NCBI GenBank assembly: GCA_964017125.1
Contig: OZ024908.1
Span: 59,488,021 to 59,552,020 of the forward strand
Source: Flabesymbios commensalis
Lineage: Eukaryota > Annelida > Polychaeta > Terebellida > Flabelligeridae
Reading direction: 5' to 3'
Length of the DNA: 64,000 nucleotides
Position 1 is the first letter of the stretch. Every line of letters starts with the position of its first letter. The notes beneath the pieces were generated by a model. That model saw only the letters and a list, made by a program, of their open reading frames with translations, did no database searches and was not told the origin of the DNA. This document shows, in pieces, positions 61,101 to 64,000 of this stretch. The position numbers and the translations under genes are program-made.

Positions 61101-63489
61101 TACAGTATCATGCAGAGGGATATTTGTTCCCTTGTTTTTCTAATTCAGTTATTTATTCACCTCCATCACCTTAGACTTTTTTTATTTTTTTTCATACCAG
61201 TGTATCAACCTTGCTGGTTATCAACTATTTCTCAACTGAATATTTTTTCTATCCTTAATGCACCAGCAGCTGGGCAGCTTATTATGGACGGTGAAAATTT
61301 CAATATTTTTCATCAAAATATAACATCTAGTGTAAATTTGATTTGCGCAACAGATTAAACAAAGATCTACATCTCCTTATCAACTCTGTACACTTAGCTG
61401 ACATATATTTACACATACACATCTATGTATACGATTTATCTACATTAGGTCACATGTAATCACTAATAGTCATGGATATCTTTCTTTTGAAACCTCTTTT
61501 AGGAAAAGACTGTTGGCCACAATAAAATTATGTTTACCTCATATGCTTATAATGTGCATGTTAAGTGGTTACTCAATTTAAAGCAGCCCCTTGGGTTGAC
61601 ATCAATTTTCGTTTTTAGTTCCGTACTGAAGTAGTCTATCCCACGGATCATTTTTTTTATTTTTTCAGAATTTTCAAATTTTACAAATATTTTTAATCAA
61701 CATTTTTATGAAACCAGAAGTAACCCAAACAAACTATTTGTATACCTGAAGGACGATTGAGTGTTTTCACAGCATTGGGCCACATGCTGATTGCATCGGC
61801 CCAGCGTTGTGTAGACAATCAGTGCTGCAGGTGTGTCCTCCCGTGTCCTGACTATAAGACACCAATTAGCGGTGACTGCTCTGATCTTACCGTCTGATAC
61901 GTGGGAATATGTGATGGAAAGTGCTGAATATCGCTGACTTGTTTTGTTTACATGGCAATATACGACCTGGAAATACAACTATTTCACTCTTTTTCGGTGC
62001 TTTAAAATTGTTTTTTGATTTTTTGTATTTTCAGTTAACATCAGTAGGCTATATAGCTTTACATAAATTAAATTTTAAAAATTGACAACATTGAAAATGT
62101 CTCATCCCAAGGGGTCCCTTTAATGGATCAAGATTTATTTTACAGTAGATTTGTTGTGCGGATATTATTATTAATACATATATAATTTTTATTATTATGC
62201 TACATTCTACTTCTATTTTTCTGAAAAATGTCAATCGCTACAGCTTAGCATTTCTTGAATAAAATATGTGTGAAACAATATTTTTTAAGTTGGCATGATT
62301 TTTTTTCAAGAGAGAATACAATGGTTATTTTTTAGGCTTTTGAGAGTTTGATACCCCTGATGAAAATGATGGGAACCAAGCACATCACATCTGTAAGGCT
62401 ACGTCTGATGACCACACTTAAGTATGAACGTATACCTCACCTTAGCTCTCTCTACACTATTCAACCCTTAACATGCTAATCGCGACTAGAGTTGTTTTTT
62501 ATCCCTAGTCAATGATCAAATGACACTGATAGTGGGAACGAAAAGTATGTTTAAACATCAAGATTTGCAACTGTTTGTTCTCAAATTAAACAAATATAAA
62601 TCATTTTAAGCCACTTGAAGTTGTGGGTTGCAGTAGCAGGACACAACTTCAAGTGACTAAAATTAAATTGATTTATTTTGGGGCTTTAAGTGTTAATATT
62701 GTAAATGTAAAGATTTTTTTTTACCGGCATGTAACATGTATTACTATTTCTTTATGGACTGTGATGAGACTAATTTTGTAAATATCACAACAACATTGTC
62801 TTGATTTTTGTCTAGTGTTGAATATTTTTTCTTCTACTGAATACAATGAAGGAGCAATGCTAATAACATATTTAAGTTTCAGATGAGGAAATCTTATTTC
62901 ATAGTTACATTTTTGATCTATTTGTTTCCTTTTTGAAATAGGATCGGCTTGAAGTTTAAGAAAAATGATTTTCCTATGCTGTGCTATCACACTTGGAAAG
63001 TCTTTGTTGAAATGTAAGTGGCAAAATAATGTATTATGAATTTTATATCCGGTATGATAACTTTCTTTCACATTTTCTTCCAATCTCAATAAAATTAAAG
63101 CACATTGATTCTGGATGTGAGGTCACTAAGCTAGTACATACTTGTAGTTACTTAAGCTGATGTCTTTACATTGCTACTTTCCAGAGCGTTGCTTCAGTTT
63201 GTCCATTAACCTTCACATACAGGTCAATCATGATATTGATTGAATTTACATTTCACCTTTCTATGGCTTCTATGACTTTCATTTTTTCCACAATTTTCCA
63301 TTTTTACACGATACACTCAACAAGGCATGATATACATTTTCCAATTGACATGTTAACCTTACATTTCAGAGTTGAAACAGGAGCGCTTGGACCAATGCTT
63401 TCACAACTTGTAGTGAATCTATTACCACTTTTACAAGAGCTACCAAAACAGACGGCTGACATTCTTCATTATCTCATCGTGGACAACAA
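37088..63489 (+). CDS. ATR: ATR checkpoint kinase, N-terminal part, 31 coding exons, runs off the right edge
   Basis: ATR is the PI3K-related protein kinase that, with ATRIP, senses RPA-coated single-stranded DNA at stalled forks and phosphorylates CHK1 in the nucleus. The 31 exons listed below join with consistent phases into about 1228 codons without a stop, nearly the same length as the matching part of human ATR as I remember it. Residues 1 to about 1100 are the helical HEAT-repeat region (the N-terminal part binds ATRIP in the family); about 1106 to 1229 are the UME region. A basic stretch KPGRKRP near residue 422 sits where human ATR has its KRRR cluster. FAT, kinase and FATC domains are not in the window, so catalytic residues cannot be judged. 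The least certain exon is the third. Family identity is very sure; each splice site is by eye. Confidence 0.97.
37908..37984 (+). CDS. ATR: ATR coding exon 2 (residues 13-39)
   Basis: Acceptor ACATAG, donor AAAA/GTAAGA. Encodes QGTEDEWTQLLMRGLK and then LTDIN, matching human TPEEYNTVV...RILTDVN in spacing and content. Ends in phase 1. Confidence 0.85.
38427..38567 (+). CDS. ATR: ATR coding exon 3 (residues 39-86), 3' end uncertain
   Basis: Acceptor ATACAG. Starts DVIGVVVNRNSQ, like human NVVAVELVKKTDSQ. The rest is acidic and diverged. The only phase-1 donor that keeps most of the exon is CATT/GTACAG, a weak site; it joins in frame to exon 4 and gives a length close to human. The sequence after about 38590 belongs to a MITE, so the exon must end before it. 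Confidence 0.6.
38783..39690. mobile_element. TTAA MITE (ACTTGAAG hairpin family) split by about 680 bp
   Basis: Starts TTAACCCTTTAACGCC, has the hairpin ACTTGAAGTTGTG / CCACAACTTCAAGT, then breaks off near 38960 and resumes near 39650 to end GGACCGGCGGTCAAAGGATTAA (key part GGCGGTCAAAGGATTAA). The inserted part is CpG-rich with CACGCACGCG-type sequence and has no recognised gene. Confidence 0.6.
40447..40617 (+). CDS. ATR: ATR coding exon 4 (residues 86-143)
   Basis: Acceptor GTTTCAG, donor GCTG/GTAATG. Encodes LLRWTLANLVRM, matching human FSNWIITRLLRI, followed by helical sequence ending LVKLLVLCLA. Phase 1 on both sides. Confidence 0.9.
40729..40900. mobile_element. 172-bp long inverted repeat in an ATR intron
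   Basis: Arms of about 75 bases: TGAAAATAGATACCTATCAG...CTCTGTGGAGCTTTTA...GCAACCAGGGCT and the inverse, around ACAAACTCAGCTTGA. Few mismatches. Confidence 0.88.
41216..41372 (+). CDS. ATR: ATR coding exon 5 (residues 143-195)
   Basis: Acceptor TTAGCAG and donor AT/GTAAGC. Encodes FSDFEICEQLEI, matching human MQNLEFIEVTLL. A second AG at 41205-41206, nine bases earlier, is also in frame and would add three residues (ELA). Confidence 0.88.
42256..42394 (+). CDS. ATR: ATR coding exon 6 (residues 195-241)
   Basis: Acceptor TTTCAG, donor ACG/GTTAGT, ends phase 0. Encodes LLWATLAFDLNLGD, in the place of human LLLWQIGCVLLEYG. Confidence 0.88.
42743..42972. mobile_element. TTAA MITE, GACTTTAGTCGTC hairpin family
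   Basis: Runs from AACCTTAAAGCGCTGAATTT to CCCCACGCTGTAAGGGTT. The hairpin near its right end contains GACTTTAGTCGTC and its partner. It lies in an ATR intron. Confidence 0.75.
43241..43451. mobile_element. TTAA MITE, GACTTTAGTCGTC hairpin family
   Basis: From TTAACCCTTGCAGCGCGGGG to CAGCGCTTTAAGGGTTAA, opposite orientation to the copy at 42743, so the TTAA ends and inverted AGCGC ends are clear. Confidence 0.8.
43899..44032 (+). CDS. ATR: ATR coding exon 7 (residues 242-286)
   Basis: Acceptor GTTTAG, donor CTGG/GTTTGT. Encodes VTLELACILLRNRRLPYYG and further helical sequence of the HEAT region. Ends phase 2. Confidence 0.88.
44352..44667 (+). CDS. ATR: ATR coding exon 8 (residues 286-391)
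   Basis: Longest exon here. Acceptor GTATAG, donor CAG/GTACAA. Encodes helical repeats including YLQKTICNLLSAMYKAL, matching human LLKAALCHLLQYFLKFV. Ends phase 0. Confidence 0.92.
44700..44952. mobile_element. TTAA MITE, CACTACAAG hairpin family, complete
   Basis: Ends TTAACCCTTTCAGGCC and GGGCTTAAAGGGTTAA are inverted repeats. Inside is the hairpin ATCCACTACAAGCCGCGAAT with its partner ending CTTGTAGTGGAT. This complete copy explains the related pieces at 3798, 4260-4600 and 18560-18960. Confidence 0.85.
45463..45596 (+). CDS. ATR: ATR coding exon 9 (residues 392-436), basic cluster
   Basis: Acceptor ACCCAG, donor CTGG/GTATGT. HVNSILTIAIGLDIS corresponds to human YVRNICKALLDVLGIEVD. KPGRKRPAPEASQDS stands in for the human KRRRL region and could be a nuclear localisation signal. 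Ends phase 2. Confidence 0.92.
45759..45983. mobile_element. TTAA MITE, GACTTTAGTCGTC hairpin family
   Basis: From TTAACCCTTACAGCGCTGAT to CCCCGCGCTGTAAGGGTTAA. Confidence 0.8.
46283..46400 (+). CDS. ATR: ATR coding exon 10 (residues 436-475)
   Basis: Acceptor TTTTCAG, donor CAG/GTAGAA. LFKALIRQVNSMCQ corresponds to human ILWSALKQKAESLQIS. Ends phase 0. Confidence 0.9.
46623..47848. mobile_element. 1.2-kb element with GTAC.GTA.TT.CCGGCCTATAAG ends
   Basis: Left end GTACCGTACTTTCCGGCCTA is matched inverted by the right end (GGCCGGCAAATACAGTAC, with GTGCGACTTATA before it). The CCTATAAG-GCGAC type of end is widespread in animal DNA transposons. Near the right end a direct copy of the left subterminal sequence (CCGGTGCGACCTTTCTATGG) recurs. 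It encloses another inverted repeat and has no transposase frame. Confidence 0.75.
47107..47390. mobile_element. 284-bp inverted repeat nested in the 1.2-kb element
   Basis: GTAGCGCATGATTTCTCAGT at the left pairs with ACTGAGAAATTGCC...GTATGCG-type sequence ending ACGCTAC at the right. Arms of about 100 to 130 bases with mismatches flank CAGTTTTAAGCCAGTTTTAA. Confidence 0.75.
48381..48478 (+). CDS. ATR: ATR coding exon 11 (residues 476-508), NAGNAG acceptor
   Basis: The acceptor reads AACAGCAG, so the exon can start at 48381 or 48384, with or without one Gln, in the same frame. LNGIKVAMQVIIQCL matches human LEGIAVVLQLTALC. Donor GCGG/GTATGT, phase 2. Confidence 0.9.
48703..48925. mobile_element. 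TTAA MITE, GACTTTAGTCGTC hairpin family
   Basis: From TTAACCCTTACAGCGCTGGG to CAGCGCTTTAATGGTTAA. Confidence 0.8.
49483..49691 (+). CDS. ATR: ATR coding exon 12 (residues 508-578)
   Basis: Acceptor ATTTCAG, donor CAAG/GTTGGC. Helical sequence ending IALCINSLLCVQ, like human KVVKIYDALIYMQ. Ends phase 1. Confidence 0.92.
49813..51069. repeat. 160-bp tandem array, about seven units, between short inverted ends
   Basis: The mark TTGTGGGCGCGATAACTTGA recurs at spacings of 156 to 163 bases from about 49905 to 51030; each unit ends with an A-run between two ATGGCCGA-type words. The block is bounded by AGCCCGCC (49813) and GGCGGGCT (51062). A GTCGGC microsatellite (about 49868-49897) precedes the first unit. 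A related AGACGGGCTATTACAATTGA start lies at 54680. It fills the intron between exons 12 and 13. Confidence 0.88.
51428..51495 (+). CDS. ATR: ATR coding exon 13 (residues 578-600)
   Basis: Short exon. Acceptor TTTTCAG, donor ACT/GTGAGT. LTNICWILSIPWLT is a strong match to human LEDLCGMLSLPWIY. Ends phase 0. Confidence 0.95.
51971..52052 (+). CDS. ATR: ATR coding exon 14 (residues 601-628)
   Basis: Acceptor GTTTCAG, donor ATAG/GTATTT. Encodes CEITWADFRPPDDKHLRT, a diverged segment lying between two well-matched exons. Ends phase 1. Confidence 0.9.
52407..52501 (+). CDS. ATR: ATR coding exon 15 (residues 628-659)
   Basis: Acceptor TTGCAG, donor ATG/GTGAGA. HLPRDLAPSWRTQVLRLA matches human FPRRIFLEWRTAVYNWA. 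Ends phase 0. Confidence 0.95.
52646..52749 (+). CDS. ATR: ATR coding exon 16 (residues 660-694)
   Basis: Acceptor TTGAAG, donor TACA/GTCAGT. SRCSVGSSAVQWLPVFLQQ matches human HEVIRASCVSGFFILLQQ. Ends phase 2. Confidence 0.92.
52964..53062 (+). CDS. ATR: ATR coding exon 17 (residues 694-727)
   Basis: Acceptor TTTTCAG, donor TAAG/GTATGT. LLEKEVVIAQSLANVVG matches human DIVKKEFASILGQLVC. Ends phase 2. Confidence 0.93.
53110..53342. mobile_element. TTAA MITE, ACTTGAAG hairpin family, complete
   Basis: From TTAACCCTTCAACCGCCGG to TTGGCGGTTAAAGGGTTAA. Holds the hairpin ACTTGAAGTTGTGGATC...ACAACTCCAAGT. Other copies or cores lie at 41039-41125, 43066-43140, 56690-56800, 60190-60290 and 62463-62695. 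Confidence 0.85.
53372..53600. repeat. 45-bp tandem repeat derived from a MITE, five copies
   Basis: Unit CCCACACTAAAAGAATTAAA plus CATTTTTACTGGTCATAGACCTAT; the start of TTAAACATTTTT recurs every 45 bases. It resembles the part CGCTGTAAGGGTTAAAAATATTTCTAATGACCGTAGACCCAT of the GACTTTAGTCGTC MITE family (quoted in pieces: CGCTGTAAGGGTTAAAAATA, TTTCTAATGACCGTAGACCC). The open frame over it is due to the unit length. Confidence 0.85.
53691..53758 (+). CDS. ATR: ATR coding exon 18 (residues 727-750)
   Basis: Acceptor GTTTCAG, donor AAAG/GTTTGT. Encodes CEITEAAEGLVIRCAFCDKL, with three cysteines but no complete zinc-binding set in this exon. Human has a Cys-bearing loop (around LFCRN...HEC) at this place. 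Ends phase 1. Confidence 0.9.
54168..54272 (+). CDS. ATR: ATR coding exon 19 (residues 750-785)
   Basis: Acceptor ATTTTAG, donor CTGG/GTATTT. MFLPILELLQRPEVEVKL matches human PFLFLLKKKIPSPVKL. Ends phase 1. Confidence 0.94.
54467..54599 (+). CDS. ATR: ATR coding exon 20 (residues 785-829)
   Basis: Acceptor CATCAG, donor TCAG/GTGAAT. LQLMEDSDHKVRSAF is a near match to human LNLMEDPDKDVRVAF, a HEAT repeat. Ends phase 2. Confidence 0.96.
54900..55210. repeat. Degenerate GATCGTGTTATAAATTT repeats
   Basis: GAAGATCGTGTTATAAATTT and variants recur about eight times with irregular spacing inside the intron between exons 20 and 21. Confidence 0.7.
55817..55975 (+). CDS. ATR: ATR coding exon 21 (residues 829-882)
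   Basis: Acceptor TTCCAG, donor GCAG/GTTTGT. RNIQHVVSEVQPDDSKTKEV matches human GNIKHILESLDSEDGFIKEL, and the exon closes with VGQLGR against human TGDIGR. Ends phase 2. Confidence 0.96.
56211..56365. repeat. 71-bp tandem repeat containing a piece of ATR exon 22
   Basis: Units at 56211-56281 and 56282-56352, then a short third start. Each unit holds TCTACTGCTGGTGATAATGG and TCATTCTGTTAGACAGTA exactly as in exon 22 (56417-56458), followed by TCAATGTACCCCTG where the exon has ATGTACCCCTG. Confidence 0.93.
56406..56505 (+). CDS. ATR: ATR coding exon 22 (residues 882-915), partly duplicated in the intron before it
   Basis: Acceptor TTGTAG, donor CAG/GTAATT. DGDLLLVIMVILLDSICTPA matches human KGDLVPFALLHLLHCLLSKS. 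About 42 bases of this exon (56417-56458) recur almost exactly twice just upstream in the intron. Ends phase 0. Confidence 0.93.
57211..57288 (+). CDS. ATR: ATR coding exon 23 (residues 916-941), GC donor
   Basis: Acceptor TAACAG; exon is 26 codons, phase 0. FFMQHGKNFSK matches human FFSQYKKPICQ. The exon ends CAAAG and the intron begins GCTAGT. The nearest GT, four bases later, shifts into a frame with an early stop, so a GC-AG intron is the only in-frame reading. Confidence 0.92.
57439..57558 (+). CDS. ATR: ATR coding exon 24 (residues 942-981)
   Basis: Acceptor TCTTCAG, donor AGT/GTAAGA. NVADVFEFSGIRAFL matches human EIANVFDFPDLNRFL. Phase 0 on both sides. The loop before this motif is much shorter than in human. 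Confidence 0.96.
57790..57882 (+). CDS. ATR: ATR coding exon 25 (residues 982-1012)
   Basis: Acceptor TTTTCAG, donor GAT/GTAAGA. LLLPHLVQKATSHASDIIR matches human VLLPDLAAKASPAASALIR. Phase 0. Confidence 0.97.
58616..58720 (+). CDS. ATR: ATR coding exon 26 (residues 1013-1047)
   Basis: Acceptor TTTCTAG, donor GAG/GTTTGC. KKILVRNICSIFCHLVFNC matches human REILINNFKYIFSHLVCSC. Phase 0. Confidence 0.97.
58818..59064. mobile_element. TTAA MITE, GACTTTAGTCGTC hairpin family
   Basis: From TTAACTCTTACAGAGCGGTG; the hairpin AGAATCTGACGTCTGTAGAC / GACGTCAGATTCTGAC is almost perfect. Confidence 0.8.
59189..59419. mobile_element. TTAA MITE, GACTTTAGTCGTC hairpin family
   Basis: From TTTACCCCTTACACCGCGGG to CAGCGCTTTAAGGGTTAA. 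Another partial copy is at 60926-61070. Confidence 0.78.
59562..59760. mobile_element. TTAA MITE, GACTTTAGTCGTC family, interrupted at its right end
   Basis: From TTAACCCTTGAAGCGCTGAA to GTCGATCCCCGTGCT, where other copies continue GTAAGGGTTAA; here the 90-bp palindrome begins instead. Confidence 0.75.
59761..59850. mobile_element. Perfect 90-bp palindrome with TTAA ends
   Basis: TTAACCCTTTCACCACTGAA...GCTGAATGC, then TATG, then the exact reverse complement back to TTAA. Both arms are 43 bases without mismatch. It sits at the end of another MITE, 40 bases before ATR exon 27. Confidence 0.93.
59891..60064 (+). CDS. ATR: ATR coding exon 27 (residues 1048-1105)
   Basis: Acceptor GCAACAG, donor ATG/GTAGGT. 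ETIYHELLLHLARHNKKVL matches human QGLHNELLLRIGEHYQQVF. Phase 0. Confidence 0.97.
60817..60909 (+). CDS. ATR: ATR coding exon 28 (residues 1106-1136), start of UME region
   Basis: Acceptor TTGCAG, donor GAG/GTAGGT. LQLKLLGALIHFDNHL matches human LQPKLLGILAFFNMQL. Phase 0. Confidence 0.97.
62336..62421 (+). CDS. ATR: ATR coding exon 29 (residues 1137-1165), UME region
   Basis: Acceptor TTTTTAG, donor TTAA/GTATGA. MKMMGTKHITSVRLRLMTTL is a near match to human MKLMGPKHVSSVRVKMMTTL. Ends phase 2. Confidence 0.98.
62942..63013 (+). CDS. ATR: ATR coding exon 30 (residues 1165-1189), UME region
   Basis: Acceptor GAAATAG, donor AAAT/GTAAGT. GLKFKKNDFPMLCYHTWKVF matches human GLRFKDDFPELCCRAWDCF. Ends phase 2. 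Confidence 0.98.
63370..63489 (+). CDS. ATR: ATR coding exon 31 (residues 1189-1229), last exon in the window
   Basis: Acceptor ATTTCAG, donor CAA/GTAAGT. LLPLLQELPKQTADILHYLI matches human LLPLIHIQPKETAAIFHYLI. It ends phase 2 and the gene continues past 64000. Confidence 0.98.
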
Positions 63490-63499
63490 GTAAGTATAC

Positions 63500-64000
63500 A
63501 TGTAGAGTGGAGCCTGTTATGTGGGATCACCCCAACCCAGCCAAAGCCTTAATGCTGAACCAATTCTGGCTTAATGTTGGGACAGCGTCGTAGATGATGG
63601 GCCAACATTGGTTCAGCTTTCTGTGCTTGCTGGGAAAGCACAGTGGTCTTTTGAGACATGTGGTCTTTCATGGCAGGTTTGCCTCCCATAAGGGTGGTCT
63701 CCCATAGGAGGTTCTACTGTATTGGTCATTATATTATGTGATTGACGGACACACACAGACTGTAGTGGATTTAAATATTTAACCTTTGTGATGTTAGCTT
63801 ATTCATACATGTATACGTTTTCAAATAAATATCAGACTAAGTAAAATACCACTGTAATTTGTAACATATTTTGTGGTGGCTGCTCATAGGTTCATTTGTA
63901 TACAAAATGCTATTATGGGGAATGGCCAAGTGGCCTCCCATAGGAGGTTGGCTGCTCATAAGAGTGGCTGCTCATAGCAGGTTCTACTGTATACGTTTTC
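63500..64000. other. ATR intron with MITE pieces and CCCATAGGAGGTT repeats
   Basis: A CCCAGTAA-type palindrome piece lies at 63540-63645. After it, ATAGGAGGTTCTACTGTAT or a near form occurs at about 63703 and 63971, with several GGCTGCTCATA and CTCCCATA words between, suggesting the ends of one more repeat element. Confidence 0.5.

Overview
This is an AT-rich animal nuclear sequence with interrupted genes, many short palindromic transposons, LINE and SINE pieces and large minisatellites. There is no bacterial gene layout and no CRISPR array. Repeat style (TTAA-flanked palindromic MITEs, abundant TAGGCCTA, a tRNA-headed SINE) suggests a marine invertebrate, deuterostome or lophotrochozoan, but the sequence alone does not fix the phylum.

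The one clear host gene is ATR, the checkpoint PI3K-related kinase, on the + strand from 37088 to beyond the right edge. I could place 31 coding exons (37088 to 63489) whose phases all agree, giving about 1228 residues. Exon by exon these match human ATR (recalled from memory), from the N-terminus through the HEAT repeats to the UME region. The FAT, kinase and FATC parts must lie to the right of the window. One intron starts with GC rather than GT, one acceptor is a NAGNAG, and the intron before exon 22 carries two extra copies of part of that exon.

Positions 1 to about 21250 form a tandem segmental duplication of a unit of about 6 to 9.5 kb. Copy A is 1-6155 plus 11568-11690 and is split by 5.4 kb of unrelated repeat-rich DNA. 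Copy B is 11765-21250. Each copy contains a large 39-bp (in B also 30-bp) minisatellite, ATCC-type microsatellites, a long palindrome and MITEs. No host gene is supported there; long open frames in the minisatellites arise because the units are multiples of three.

Positions 21250 to 35500 are a repeat graveyard: a full dimeric-tRNA SINE with target duplication, a 5'-truncated SINE with a perfect 13-bp duplication, a hAT transposase remnant, a 1.25-kb inverted-repeat element, several decayed LINE pieces, long inverted repeats and two related CCAACTCGG minisatellites, each near a perfect TGACGTCA. The ATR introns are loaded with at least three MITE families that share TTAACCCTT-type ends but have different hairpin cores, plus a 160-bp tandem array. 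I saw nothing that I would call an old virus or an LTR element.
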